A stretch of DNA of 64,000 bases from Hysterangium stoloniferum (GCA_015178975.1 WHVD01000023.1:434001-498000), one strand, 5' to 3'; shown: positions 23,417 through 35,617, counted from the first letter of the stretch. Notes: generated by a model not told the origin, from the letters alone. Translations and numbers: made by a program.

Positions 23417-25414
23417 AGTCCTGAGAAGATACGGGTGTATGTGGCCGGAGCAAACCGCGTGATGGGCGCTTAATGATTGGACCTGATCTATTTTTACTTA
23501 CTTTAAATATTGATCGTGACCCACATCCCAACTTGCCAAACGAACAACTGATAATTGAGGTTTCTCCGTCATTTCAACTTTTTTTGTCCAAAATATATTA
23601 AATATCAACCCTATTTCTGATGACAAATTAATAATTAGACCTCGGACAATTTACTTTACTTCAGGGCCCTAATTTGATAGTGCCTTATGTTTGCCGTTTA
23701 TCAGTCAATGTGGCTATCAATGTGGTTGGAATTAAGACCAAACTCACTGGATCGACTATCGATACTGCATATTAAATATCAAGTCAGGTGCCCGAAACAA
23801 AACCCACGTACTTCGGGAGAACTACCTAGCGATAATGACAGTTATGGTATCTGGGATCTTGTGAACTGGAACATGGGATAAATCATTGGTTCGAGCTGGG
23901 AAGAGGAGTTTGAGTTATTGTACGGTTCGAACACTGTGAAAATACTTCCTTAAGCAACCAGTCTCTTACAATTTACGAGCCTGAGCGATTTGTCAATATT
24001 GGGACTACGTGATTGAGCAGATGTGACTGGCTCTGATCTATTTTTACTTTGATTCCGAGTATTGGATGGTGGCGGCACATATCCAGGAACTCCTTCTTTC
24101 TCAAACAAGTCAACATCTGAATAATCGGTGGACTTTTCCTATCATTTCAAACTGTCGCGCATCGAAATATTTTATTGACATTTCATAATGCAGCCTTTTC
24201 GTCATATCTGAGCCGGCCAATTTTTAGAATACAGATGCTTATAACAAATGGGTCTGGTGGGTATTTTGTTCAGTTAAATAGATTTTAATGTTTACGTCAG
24301 AGGTAGAGAGATCGCCACCCACTCACCCTCTACCAATACAGTCAACATGGGGGTATCTTTCAGTTACTGTAGCGATCGCCGAGCCCGCACGACGGGAATG
24401 AATAAAGTTCAGTTTAATTAACATAATTGACTGGTATTGCGCGCTTCCCACAGTACACTCATCTACTGCTTGTAGTGCGATGAGCAGTGAATATTAGATT
24501 CCAGAGGAAGTCATGAAAAGCGAACGCGACCACAGCCTGTTTCAAGTAGTAGCAGTAGTTAATTTTAATACAAGGGAAACTTGTTGTATATTTTCAACTA
24601 CTTATCTGTTTCTACTAGAATATAAGTGACCCAGATCAAAAGCGCATTACATAAGTGCAGCGCTGACGTACCTTACATAACGGAGCATCGCTGTATCTTC
24701 GAAGTGTCATTATGTTTTGTACAAGCATTGACAGACTGAACTCGTTGCAGACAACATCGCCGCTTGTGGATATAACGTCCTGAAAATTGTGAGCGACCGC
24801 AACCGTAATGATAGAAGACGGACAAATGCATCTATGTACTTCTTTTATGGGCAAATGTTGATCATGTCGATCATGGCATGCTTGTCACAAAAGGATCACG
24901 GTCGTGTCTATTTTTCTAACATTTCAAGTTAGTAGCGGAGACTGATTATGAATCATCAACTTGTCCCTGTTATATAACCCCGTCGGCAGTCATGATTCCG
25001 CTTTTAAGGAATACACACGCTCACAGGCATACCAGCTCGGTCAGGGTCACAATGTTAGATTCTCACCATTATATGGATTTAGGATTTCACGTATCAATTC
25101 CACTCTGGCCAAAGCGGGTTTGCGAATATAGTTCGTGAGTTATGTCAACCTCGGAAGATTCGTTTATCTAAGACATGTGAAGTAGACAGCTATAGCCGAA
25201 TAGTGGGGAATTCGTTGAAAATTCTACCACGGCCACTTGTTAGTAGCACAGGCGATTTACCATATTGTCAGAGAATGAACATCAAAACAGGGGTTAAAAC
25301 GAAAAGGTCCCAGGTCTCTGTGTGCCACTTCGAATCTTCAAGCGCCTGATATATGGCCATTGGCGTCAAGATCTTCTTGTGGTCACTTTATGTATAAAAG
25401 AACTCCGTGTAACA

Positions 25415-26752
25415 ATGGATCTGTATTCCATCCCACACATCCCTTCCTCACCAATGTCTGACTCGGACAATTCGACCTTCCGTATCTCTCAATTCTCCCC
25501 CGCCAATGAAACATTGGACATCGTGAAGGCTGAGCGAATGGACATCAACGGTGCCATCCTCGGTGCTACTGGATACGGTTAGTGTTTACGGGATGTAATA
25601 AAAACATTCCGACTCACAGTGCTCACTTCAGGTGTCCATATCACACTCTTCTTCTTATGTTTCTCTTTGCTGTTGAAAAGACTGCAGCGCGATCCAAAAT
25701 CGACGAAAATTTTCCTGGGATACATCACCCTGAATCTCGTCCTTGGATCGATTTCCAATGGAATCAACTGCCTCGACAACCAGCAAGAGTTCATTGACGA
25801 TAGAGATTTCCCTGGGGGACCACGGGGCTGGGCAGGCTTTGCAGCTATATCATTTCTCAATATTTTCGGTGCTGCTGTATCCATAATCAATACTTGGACA
25901 CAGGACGGTTTATTGGTGCGTTTTTAACATGTACGTTATCTTCGAAACTCAATTTTTGATATATATCTATCCTAGCTATATCGATTCTGCGTCATTTTCC
26001 ACTACAATAAATGGATGATACCTCTTCCTTTTATTGCGTATTTTGGGTCTATAAGTGAGTCTACCTCGATAATCAGACCCCCGCCCGGCGCTAACTGAGA
26101 TGGTACAGTAATGTCCTGTCTCTACCTCGCAACCCTTTCACAACCCACCACCGCATTTGGTGCCAACCTAGTCAACTTCGCTCTTGCTTTTTGGTCCATA
26201 TCAATTGCAACAACCATTCTGTTCACTCTATGCATCGTCGGTCATCTCCTGTACATGCGATATAGAATCGGGCGCGTAGTGGGCTCTATGCAACTTCGGG
26301 GATCGCCCTACCTTTCTATTTCGACGATGTTCATTGAATCTGCGTTCTTATACTCCGCAGTTGCTCTGATTGTTCTGGTATGCTTCGCGAAAAACTTCCC
26401 TGCGATGGATTTGATGCTCCCTCTGCTTGGACAAGTTCAGGTAACTGATTAATATGAGAACACCTCGTGGTCATTCCTCTTGACTGATGAAACACCCTTT
26501 TCTTAGTCTATCGCACCTCTCCTGATCATCCTTCGCGTTGCACAGGGACAAGCCTTAGAGCGAGACACGTTCAAGAAGACCGGCACTGACACACTCACGC
26601 CGAGTTTTAATTTCAAAAATTCCAAAGGCAGCAGAAATGCGTACGCTATGTCGGCCCTTAGCTCTGAAACCACAAAGAACCATAGCGAGGATGCATTCGA
26701 AAAGAAAATACAGGGAGTGGAGGTGACACAATCGACATTCACTGCGATTTAA
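25415..26752 (+). CDS. Seven-transmembrane protein, 5 exons, 367 aa
   Basis: An integral membrane protein of a family I associate with Agaricomycetes; a receptor-like role is suspected but unproven. Exons: 25415-25577, 25632-25915, 25976-26054, 26109-26440 and 26507-26752, all GT-AG and in frame. Hydrophobic segments lie at about residues 56-72, 82-101, 118-141, 154-180, 187-215, 243-268 and 275-297, followed by a polar 70-residue tail rich in Ser, Thr and Lys, which would be cytosolic. After TM3 and before TM6 are short basic loops (LYRF, YMRYRIGR). A second in-frame ATG at 25454 (MSDSDN) fits the TATAAAAG at 25393 better and may be the real start. A broken copy lies at 38515-37780 and a partial one at 47560-48077. 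No lesion is visible. Confidence 0.85.
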
Positions 26753-28748
26753 TCATTAACATCATTAACATGTATTTCTCCTTGTCGAGTTCTGTCACGG
26801 ATTTCTTGTATGAATAGGTAGCTGCCCGAGTGGTGTATAGTTTGGTGTAGCCTACCTATCTTTGGAATATACCCCAGCCACGGAAACCTGATTGTTTCCA
26901 GATTCACCGTCCTCGACTTGAGCTCAGTCCGGTCATATTGCTTGTCTATCACACTTTTTGGACAAATTCCCAGATCAAAAAGGAGTGTTGTATCGTTCCA
27001 CTACCCACAATCCTGAGGGTCAACAGCGACAATGAAATGCATTCTCGTGAGTACATTGGATAATATTTAGTCGATCACACGAACACTTTTTTCACACTAC
27101 ATATTTTAGGCAGACAGCACCAAACAAATTCGTTCAAACTTCCATGTAATATCGCTCTCAAAGCTGACCAGCACATAAACGTTAAGAAGTCTCAACCCCA
27201 TAATGAATCCACATATTGGGAGAACCATATGTCTGACCTCCCGTCGCATGGTACTGTAATCCTGGTCCCCCATTTTCACCACAGGGCATGCACATCATTC
27301 TCTCCTTGTCATTTATCACACATTTTTCTCTCATTTATCTATCACATTGACCATCCACTGTTTTCATCCCCATGATCGAGCCACCCCGGTCTCGGATCCA
27401 TTTAGCAGTTACAATTACGTAGAAGTTTTCCTCTTTTTAAAGAGCAGCTACTCAAAATACACGCTGAGAATCTACTCCATAAAAATACCATCCTGTATAT
27501 TCTAGTTCTACTACTAAAAGAGAAGCCTTCTGAGGTCAATTCAATAATTTCTGAGTCTGCATTGTTAGTTGGCTGGCTCTGGTTTCCTATATATATTTTG
27601 TTTCTGGTTTATTCAGAGGGGAAGAGGGGATATCAGTATATTTGAAGAATTGATTAATCACATAAAATATGTTATAATTTTATTTATATTCAAAATAAGT
27701 AATAAGTAATAATTTATAATTTGTGCTGTTTGTTAATGACTGTTCTAGCCGACAGCCTTCCAGATATTGTCGGAATCCCCGATGCTTGATATATAGATGA
27801 GTTGGTGACCGCCGCTACACATCTTCGACTAGAACTTGATGAGGGATTGCACTACATATGTTATTAGTATTTCCCCTAGATTTTAGATCCCTTACTCGAG
27901 GTGTTCCAGCCTAGCACTAGGCCTTATTCTGAATCTTCTTTTTCCTCCAAAATTTCTCCTGATCACTTACATAGTAAAACGTTCCCCAGATTATAAAGGC
28001 CGAAACGCGATTTTACGTTTTTATAAATCGAGAGCTGGATCTTTCCTTGTTGAAGCTCTACATTCGATATCTTTTGTCACTTTTGACAGCTCATCCAAGA
28101 AAGTTCCTAAATTCTATCGATCTCATACGAAGAAAAATATTGAAATATTCTTCATTTTATTCATTGATATTATTAAATGAACCTCGAAGAACAGTCGGAT
28201 ATAGCTACCTATCTCTACGCCCCAGGAAAGTAATTCCAACAATTTATGATTTTTTTGGTACCCAGTCTGGACTCTAATATTGTCTAAGTTCTTCAGTGAC
28301 ATCTTTATTGCTATTCCCAATCCAAGTTGTTACAAGTGACTGAAAAGAGAGATCGAAAAAAGAATTAACAGGTCCCGATTTCATACTAGTGAAAAAACTC
28401 AATAGTTCAAGCAACATATCATACCATATAAAACTGGTTGTAGAAAATCAAACTGATGGTGAGAATGTGGCAGAGCTCATATCGGGTATAGAAAAGCAAA
28501 TCAGAGAGTATATTGCAGTAGTACTCAGTGATTATGTAGTTCTCCTGATGGCGTTCACACCTTTTCCAACCTTACAGTTTCTAACTGATATTCCCACTAT
28601 ATGCTGTCAATTTTTAATTTTAAGGTCGTATGGTCTGTACCACAAAGCCACGAAAACGGTAGTAATCCAGAAACCATACCTGTGGCTTAAAGGTAAGAAG
28701 GTAACCATACAGGAAATTCTGAACTTTACCACGGCACTCCCAACTGGT
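26753..28748. other. Intergenic DNA between the convergent 7TM and peptide genes
   Basis: Contains the 3' flanks of both genes. A frame at 28389-28808 on the plus strand overlaps the peptide gene on the other strand and is not kept in copy 3, so I do not call it coding. Confidence 0.5.
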
Positions 28749-28930
28749 TCAAAACGGAACAATGGGTTCAGTGGGGGCCAGCTGCCTTTTCTCCATAGGA
28801 GCGACTAATAACTATAGTGAGTAATGAATGGTGTCGAACCAATGCATGCATGCTTACGTCGGTGGATGGATGTTCCCGTCGCAATCGAAACTACTGAGGC
28901 GTAGAGTAGGAACAAGGTAGAGATATGCAT
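28749..28930 (-). CDS. Tiny secreted peptide precursor, 2 exons, 42 aa (copy 1)
   Basis: Exon 1 (28930-28858) encodes MHISTLFLLYASVVSIATGT and four more residues, a clear signal peptide. A 53 nt intron (GTAAGC...TTATTAG) follows in phase 1. Exon 2 (28804-28749) encodes LAPMEKRQLAPTEPIVPF and a stop. KR before QLAP could be a Kex2-type cleavage site. Two other copies (37293-37480 and 49078-48892) keep the same exon phases, intron and length while differing in sequence, which argues for a real gene. A TATA box lies about 75 nt upstream. Convergent to the 7TM gene. No family recognised. Too short for routine gene prediction. Confidence 0.65.
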
Positions 28931-29001
28931 TGGGGAGAGAATAATAATATCTGGTGTGACTCCCAGCTAGATCGACAATGGGTACCTAAGCGGAAATGCC
29001 G

Positions 29002-29010
29002 CTTTTATAC
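29002..29010 (-). promoter_or_regulatory. TATA box of the peptide gene, copy 1
   Basis: The minus strand reads TGTATAAAAGCGG. Equivalent boxes stand at similar distances before the start codon in copy 2 (GTATAAG) and copy 3 (ATATATAAGG), so the site is conserved with the gene. Confidence 0.6.
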
Positions 29011-29310
29011 ATTTTGTCGACCAATTGTCATCACACGGGTCTTTGCGGGTATGAAGGCCAGGAAAGTATGGCGGAGAGCCAGTTCCACTCTGTTTATCTC
29101 ATCGGCATTATGTACCTGTGGCGTTTTTGCCTTTTTTTAGACATAGCTTGACGTATCAGGAGATCCAGTACCTGAGTTGCATAATAGAGGACGGGGGAAT
29201 GGTACAGGATAACGACCGCTACATGAGCGGGGTTGTGAATGACCGTATGGGAGATGGGATGTTTAGGCAGTGGTTTTACTGTTCGTGATATTAGCATGCA
29301 AAATATCATA

Positions 29311-30752
29311 AGATACTAACGGAAATTACCAAGTATGGCGAAGGTATATCTATGTGAGACAACGCCTAAGTGCAACTTCTCAAGTATAGACATGTATATA
29401 GTTCAACTTGCACGGTTCCCAGACACATAGTTCAAATTGGAATCGTGAAGTTTTCCGCGCATTTTCGGGGATTTTAGCGTTCTCGTGAAAACATAATATA
29501 TTCTGTCAATCTTCCCTCGCTGTTAGAGGATATTCCAAGATCAAGGATCTGAGCTTCAGCGTTGCCCAGGTAGCGAGATTGACAGTCGTGGTATCTGTAT
29601 ACTTGTAAATGTGTAACAATACTAATCACCAAGCTTTTCATAACGACAGAAAATGATGAACAATGCGATCTAATAAACACGGCTGAAAGCTTCTCCTCAC
29701 TCTCTAAATACATCCTCACAGTATCATCAACTGAATAAGTAGGTGTAGGCCATCACACCATTCCGAAAGAAGTGATGAAGGGCAAGATACGTGAAAACGC
29801 GCAAACATCAAGCGAAGCCCGAAGAAGTCGAGGCGTAAGGGGCGGGAGGAACGCCCCGATGTGACTATGTGGGAACATCACTATACCCCCACCATCCAGC
29901 CCTTACTTAGGCCCTTCTGTTATAGTGCTGAAGCCCAAGATCCGATCTCCGCCAGACATCGGAAGGATATTTGTTTCTACCTCATCGAATCTGACCAAAT
30001 CTCTTCAAAAACACTTGTAATGCCATCTGTTCGAGTATATCTATAATATACAAAATTCTGCAGTTTAGTATTTGATTCCTTGAAATTGACCATTCCCACG
30101 CCAAGAGCACCGCTTCCCCTTATTAGGAATATTCTTGACAATTCTTCTTCCTTCAGCACTTTAGCAGGTGTATACTTGACTGAGGGAATAATATCATTAC
30201 CATTACTCCTTGTTGGCCTATGTATAACTCTCAGTGTTTTTTAGGTACTTTTGCTCCATGTTATATTTCAAGACACTTAGCTTTTGTCTACATTGCTCTG
30301 GAAGATATTCCTATTGTTCTTTGGCCCCCTGAATTCTTGTTTTATGCTCAAACATATTTTAGTCATTGAAGATACAAATTAATATTCTTCTAATCTACTG
30401 TATCAATTGGGAGTGGCTGCTCTGTCATTTTCCTCTTTACCATCTACTAGATCTATACTTTTAGATATCTCCCTATTCCTCCCCACAACTCCCAGAGTTG
30501 TCACAAGCCACTAAATTGCTCCAAACATGCCTTGGCCCTGCTGTCCCAGCTCCCCTCCTCTCCCTGACTGTCCTTGGCAGCCCACTGCTTCTCCCTATAC
30601 TCACAGTGTGGTACAAGCCCCTGTAATGCCTCCAGAATACCTTTCCAGACTAATAATCATGGGGGAAGATATTTGCCCAAGTGAGTGCACAAGGTATCCT
30701 GATGTCATTTTCTAGAAAGGTCTCAAAGGATCTTGTCCTAATGGGGGGATAC
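29311..30752. other. No recognised gene
   Basis: Open frames are short and without motif. From about 30150 on the DNA is T-rich and CpG-poor, suggesting decayed element DNA before LTR C. Confidence 0.4.
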
Positions 30753-31446
30753 TATTAGGATCCTTATCCTTCAGGCCCCCAAAACTTGGTTTTACTCTCA
30801 TAACCTCTGGCACCCTGTTATCAGTACCCCTGACCATGATGTCACCATCTGTGGCACCTGACACCTGTCTGTCTGTAGATTACCCTTTTGGTCATTCTGT
30901 CCCATCTACATTCTGACACTTTCCCATCACCTCTTCTACATGTAGATGTTATTTTCCATGTCATAACTTTTAGAATACTTGTGTTTCATCACATTTAGTT
31001 TTAGTTGATCCTTGTTCATTTCTTCTCATGACTTCTCACTCCCTTGATCAGCCTCCTGATCATCCATTACACTTTTTTATATAAAAGTCCCTATCATGTA
31101 TGCTATAATTCTTCAATTCTAATATTGACTTAGATTACCCTCCTTTGTTCTAACTCCCCTTGCTTTCTCCCAATTCTCTTGAAGATGTTGTTGGTCAGCT
31201 GCAACTCTTATCTCCATGACCCTTAGCATTTCACCCTTCTGATTCAGCTAAGTATCATATTTAGTCTAATTTGTACTACTTGCTCTTCTTGAAATACTGG
31301 AGCACCCTAACAGTTCATGCCAGGGTGCAACACATAAGTTGAAGCCAAGCTCCACTTGTCTTGTTGTTATCCCCTGGTTAAGTATGAAATACCCTTCAGC
31401 CTCCCAGCATCACTTCCCCTTTTTCTTTAGACCTTAGATCTTAACA
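30753..31446 (+). repeat. LTR C, decayed copy (694 bp)
   Basis: Starts TATTAGGATCC (TG changed to TA) and ends AGATCTTAACA. It matches the reverse complement of the LTR at 40189-41784, including CACCATCTGTGGCACCTGACAC near the start and the ACATAAGTTGAAGCCAAG block near the end. No matching flanking duplication. Confidence 0.65.
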
Positions 31447-31725
31447 CTAGTTAACACTAGTGGTGGGCAGGAAGTACAATAAATCAAAATAAAATTTTAG
31501 AAAATCAAACAAACTCAAAAACAGTCCAGTAAGTTCAAATAAATTCAAATAAAATCTGAGAAAAATACCAATCAAATATGGGAAAAACAGTGATTGATTC
31601 TATAAATCTGAGATCATCTATATAAAATTTTGCACAATTTTGCACAATTTCCAAAAATTCCAGAGAAATTTATACAAATAACAGAAAACTCAAAACAGTC
31701 TGGTAAATGCAATGAAAGGGTTTCC
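31447..31725. other. AT-rich spacer
   Basis: Short repeats such as TTAACACTAG (twice in a row at 31441-31460) and AAATTCAAATAAA; no coding potential. Confidence 0.5.
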
Positions 31726-32134
31726 TGTTATGACCAGAAAACCTGCTGGACTCTGGGCACTACCCTATATGCACCTGCACCCTACACACACCAGTTATCA
31801 GTTTACTGGAATACCTGCTGGGACCCAGATGTCAATCCTATTTGTGCCTGACCTTCGCCATCTCATGTATCACTGGAATACCTGCCAGGACCCGCACCTG
31901 TCTATTTCTGACCCTGTCCCATGTACCAGTCACCAGACTCCACTTGGAAAACCCATCAGCTCTCTAACTGAGCCCTGTTCCCATTATGGACAAATGACCT
32001 GTCACATTTCAGACTCCACTCCAGCTCCATTCCTATTATGGTCTAATGACCTGTCACATTTCGGACTCTGTTCCATTCCTAACACCAAACTTGGTGTTTA
32101 CTTATCTCATTTCATGATTACTTGTTTGGATCTC
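31726..32134 (+). repeat. LTR A, 5' half
   Basis: Starts TGTTATGACCAGAAAACC and follows LTR A through CACCAAACTTGGTGTTTAC, then stops where LTR D begins. LTR D therefore interrupts or truncates it. Confidence 0.8.
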
Positions 32135-32876
32135 TGTTAAGAACTGAAAACTGACTAATGTCAGTAGGCCGACAGGGACCAATCAGAAGGACTTGGCTTC
32201 AGCTTATGTGCTGCACCCTCACAAGTAACTGTTGGGTGTCCTTAAATTTCGGGCGGGCAAAGACTAGTCCTAATGAGTTCTTCATGGTGAGTTGCCAATT
32301 GGGACTGAAGGATAAGTTGAGTGTCAGGCCATGGGGTCGGGGACTGAGAGTGGGCGAGCACACGCAAAGGCGGAGAGCACGATACTTAGAGTAAGACTTC
32401 TAGAGGTGTATGTGGGTGTTCTGAATCGATATTCTGATTGCCTAGTATCTACAACTACAGTGGGTTCATATACAAATTATTGGCATCTAGAAAATACTAA
32501 CTAAGGGAAGAGCGGAAACATTACTGACAAATAAACTTGACTAGAAACTGGAAGGTTACAATAAGTTCGGAGGCTGTGATTTAACCAAGAGTGGAATTAT
32601 GAGAAAAGGAAATAGTCCACAGGTTACAAGTATATATGGGCATATGTGAAACATAGTATAGAACAGATCATCATAATAAAAAAGGGATGTATCAGAGTAT
32701 AACCAGATAGTACGAGTATAATTTGATGGGGGTGTAAATGGGGTTTGATCACCGTGAAAGCATATGTCAGTGTTGGGTGACCGACAGTTTCTGATGTGAT
32801 GACTTGATCGATAACTTGAAATGTCGATAGGCGGCAATAACCTTGGGGACTGTCAGGTTGCAACATGGTCAGAACA
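32135..32876 (-). repeat. 3' LTR of element D (742 bp)
   Basis: In element sense it starts TGTTCTGACCATG and ends TTCTTAACA, with the CTTGGCTTCAGCTTATGTG block inverted near 32190. On its element side the minus strand reads CCAAATGGGGATAC, a polypurine tract like that of element A, which fixes this end. Confidence 0.65.
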
Positions 32877-32987
32877 GTATCCCCATTTGGCCGAAATCCC
32901 AAGGAGGCTGAAAACTAGATCCCATATGTAAAACCTGTCAGGTATGGGTGGTGTGTCAAAACATCATGTGACCCGGTAAAAATTTAC

Positions 32988-32996
32988 ATATAAAAA
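32988..32996 (+). promoter_or_regulatory. TATA box of the element D antisense gene
   Basis: ATATAAAAA about 55 nt before the ATG at 33045, followed by a pyrimidine-rich leader (CTCTTTTCCCTC) and the favourable start context ACCACCATGACC. This suggests a promoter independent of the LTR. Confidence 0.55.
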
Positions 32997-33044
32997 TTCG
33001 AGGGGTGCTGGCACTTGAGTTTTAACTCTTTTCCCTCAACCACC

Positions 33045-34024
33045 ATGACCATGGGCTTGGGGTCGAAACCTTTCCCAACTAGGTTAACTGTCGCCCCCGT
33101 ATTGGGTCCGAGTGGACCCTCAAATGCTCAAGAGTGTCGTTGGCTTCTCGAAGAGAAGAAGAAGGCACATGAGGAGGAGGAATGTAAGGAGAAGAAGGAG
33201 GAGTTGGAGGCAATAGAGGTGGAGGAGAAAAGGTTGGCAGATGCAGAGGCTGCGTGCAAGCATTGGGAGGCTGTGCTTGCGATGAAAAAACAGTGGGAGG
33301 CCGATTGGGTGTGAGAAGAGGAGGTGAAGAAGAAGCGGGAGGGTAAAGTAAGTTGGCACTTTCTTATCTTTGTGACCTTGCTGACATTTTCCACAGTGCA
33401 AAGTAGCGACACCTTTGGAGTCTGATGATGAAGGATATGCCGGGGCCTTTGAGCCCCAAGGTAAGTTTGGACTCCTAATATTTTAGTTTTCTAATTTTTT
33501 TTTGTTTTCGATTATAAAAACAAAAACAGGCCCCCAAGGCAGGGCCTGAAAATAACCTGAAGTGCAACCGATGCACTAAGCAGGGTCGGATTTGCCATCC
33601 ACAGGCCAGTAGTCAGGGCTGCACTTGTCAAGAGTGTGCAAATCAAAAACTCAGGTGCATTTTTCTGGATGCCAATGGGAATGGGTCCTATCAAGAGCAG
33701 CAGGCCAATGCCCTGGAGGAACAGAACCCACTTATGTGCACATATTTCTCGGAAATGACTTGGTTCCAGTTCGAAACACTATGACAACAAGGCCTGGTCA
33801 CTGAACAACTGCGACTTTTGGGCATGGGGCTGGAGAAACAGACCAGTGCCATAGAGTCTCTTGGGGAACAACTTGAGCAGTACTTAGAGGTGTCGAGTTC
33901 CAAAGAAGTTGGGCCTGGGGTTGGGATATTGGGAAAAGTTGGTGAGGTGTCAGTGGCCGTTGGTATAGGAGAGAACTCGGAGGCCGGGGAGGAAGGAGAG
34001 GTCATAGAGGACACTTATAGATAG
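33045..34024 (+). pseudogene. Antisense spliced gene of element D: coiled coil plus Cys cluster
   Basis: Exon 1 (33045-33347) starts MTMGLGSKPFPTR and forms a long Glu/Lys-rich coiled coil. Exon 2 (33397-33460) starts CKVATPLESDDEG. Exon 3 (from 33530) starts KAGPENN and holds CNRCTKQGRICHP ... CTCQECANQKLRC, followed by an acidic, Gly-rich tail to 34024. Introns are canonical (GTAAGT...CACAG, GTAAGT...AACAG) and match those of the element A gene in position. Lesions: TGA in exon 1 near 33312 and in exon 3 near 33783, and a two-base loss at the end of exon 2 compared with element A. The start context and TATA box look functional. The Cys spacing resembles a Zn2Cys6-like cluster. Role unknown; regulation of element or host transcription is conceivable. 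Confidence 0.72.
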
Positions 34025-34105
34025 TAAAATATAATGGTTTTAAACAAAACAAACAAAGCGTGAAAACATAAGGCATAGTCGGAAAAGGTTGGATACTGCA
34101 TGAAA

Positions 34106-35160
34106 CTATGGAGAACCTAAGGGACTGGGTTTATTCGGATATGCTTGATGAAAGCCTAAGACAATTTCTGACACATTGCCGAGCTCTGTAGCTAGGATCC
34201 ATGAGGTTTCTTCATCTGTACCTTCATAGCCAGCCCATTTGACCAAATAAAGTAACTTGCATCGGCGATTGTCAATTTTGGAGTCTAGGATTTCTGATAT
34301 CTCGAATTCAGGTTCTCCATCAATAATCATGGGTGGGGGTGGTGGTTGTATGCAATCTGGTATATTGTTAGCAACACATGGTTCTAACATGGATACATGA
34401 AATACTGGGTGCACTGCACACATGTTGTTGGGGAGCCAAAGTGTCCATGAAAGTGTGCCGGCTTGTGCTATAACTTCAAAAGGACCTAAATATTTTTCAA
34501 AGAGCTTCTTAGAGGATCTAGTAGTTCAGAAAAACTCAGCTTTAATGAATATTTGGTCTCCGATCTTTAAATCAGGAGGTGGAAGTTGATTTTTATCTGT
34601 GGACTGTTGGTATCGTTCTTGGGCCATTGCGATAGTTTTTCGAAGTTCTTGATGTAGCTCGTCAAGGTTTGTAGTCTTGAGCATGGGTGGATGTGAGATC
34701 ATGTTCCAGGTGGATTGCGATATTGGGGTTGTAGCCTTTGTTTGTGAAGAAAGGTGAAATGCCAGTAGTGGTGTCTGGTGCATTGTTATATGCGAATTCG
34801 GCTAGCGGTAGTAGTGATTTCCAATTATCTTGTTGATAGTTACAATAGACACGGATGTACTGTTCCAAGGTTTGATTCATGCATTTGGTTTGGCTGTCAC
34901 CTTCCAGGTGATAGCCTGAAGTGAAGTGTAATTTCATGTCTAGTGCTTTTCTGAGTGACCTAAAGAAATGAGAGACAAACTTGGATCTACAATCGGATGT
35001 GACATGTGATGGAACACCATGCTTGGAAAATACATGGGTGACAAATAGTTCAGCTAACTGTACAAATGTTATTGTGTCATATGTTGGAATGAAAATACTT
35101 TGCTTTGTGAGCCTATCCACAATAACTAGGATTGCTGTATGACCTTTGGATGCCAGTAGG
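34106..35160 (-). pseudogene. Integrase C-terminal half with chromodomain (element D), broken
   Basis: Minus strand, with its N-terminal part lost at the LTR B junction. Core blocks: ILVIVDRLTKQSIFIP (first Asp), HVTSDCRSKF (second Asp), EGDSQTKCMNQTLEQYI, where the catalytic Glu of QTE is now Lys. Then KKLFEKYLGPFEVIAQ and a chromodomain (FEISEILDSKI ... YLVKWAGYEGTDEETSW) ending at 34106. A frameshift lies near 34670 and a TGA near 34530 at the position of Arg in element A. Closely related to element A integrase. Confidence 0.88.
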
Positions 35161-35617
35161 TGTGAGAGATACTGCAAAATATACTCCGAAATATAGTCCA
35201 GAAGAGCCCACGCTATATTTCCATTATTATTTGTATTTTCTCTCTATTTTATCATACACATATATTTAGTTTGACGGCCTATGCATTCGGTACATTGACT
35301 CCTGTGGGCACATACATGCCAGACTTATGTATTCTAGTGCCGGTAGTTAGAACTCAGACACCTTTTACCCTGCAACCATGACTTACCCAGACACCCAGTT
35401 AGTGTCCTGTAAGTTGTGATTGGGGTATCTTCTTGACTGTCACAGATGGGCTTTAACTACTAGTGAAATCAGAGTTTTGAACTATACTAGTTGAAACTCA
35501 AACCATTATCTCAATCCGTGCGGACTACATCCATGCTACTCTGTTATTTGACTCTCTCGTTATTCTCTTCAACACTTGAGCAGTCATTCAGAATTGTACT
35601 TTACAGTCGATGACTCT
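35161..35617 (+). repeat. LTR B, 5' three quarters
   Basis: Starts TGTGAGAGATACTG and follows LTR B (compare reverse complement of 40585-41183) until about 35617. Plus orientation agrees with the gag fragment that follows. Confidence 0.75.

Larger units (their letters stand above)
19946..25390. other. Degenerate AT-rich region with internal repeats
   Basis: No complete gene. Segments recur: 20640-20840 resembles 21831-21960 (shared ACAAGTTCGT and CCTCATTGTTTC); 22557-22587 and 23386-23416 are a perfect 31 bp inverted repeat; GATCTATTTTTACTT occurs near 23500 and again near 24040. Part of 21218-21410 is a decayed relative of the secreted peptide gene. It looks like old duplications of the neighbouring locus. 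Confidence 0.5.
26480..29310. repeat. Duplicated locus, copy 1 (7TM 3' end to peptide gene promoter)
   Basis: Aligns in blocks with 47560-49425 (same orientation), and its right part aligns with 36720-37760 (inverted). Shared marks are TGATGAAACACCCTTTTCT, AATGAATCCACAT, the peptide gene and the upstream CTACATGAGCGG. Divergence is high, with indels, so the duplications are old. Confidence 0.8.
32135..35160 (-). mobile_element. Element D: decayed Ty3/gypsy chromovirus
   Basis: Minus-strand order is integrase/chromodomain, antisense gene, polypurine tract, LTR. This is the same layout as element A. The 5' part is missing; at 35161 the integrase is cut by an LTR B. Confidence 0.8.

Noticed and set aside
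28389-28808. Plus-strand frame of about 139 codons in the duplicated locus
   Set aside because: It overlaps the peptide gene on the other strand, starts without ATG and is not preserved in copies 2 or 3.
29094-29309. Minus-strand frame similar in copies 1 and 3 (HPISHTVIHNPAHVAVVILYH)
   Set aside because: Similarity reflects the duplicated upstream DNA of the peptide gene; stops and frameshifts differ among copies.
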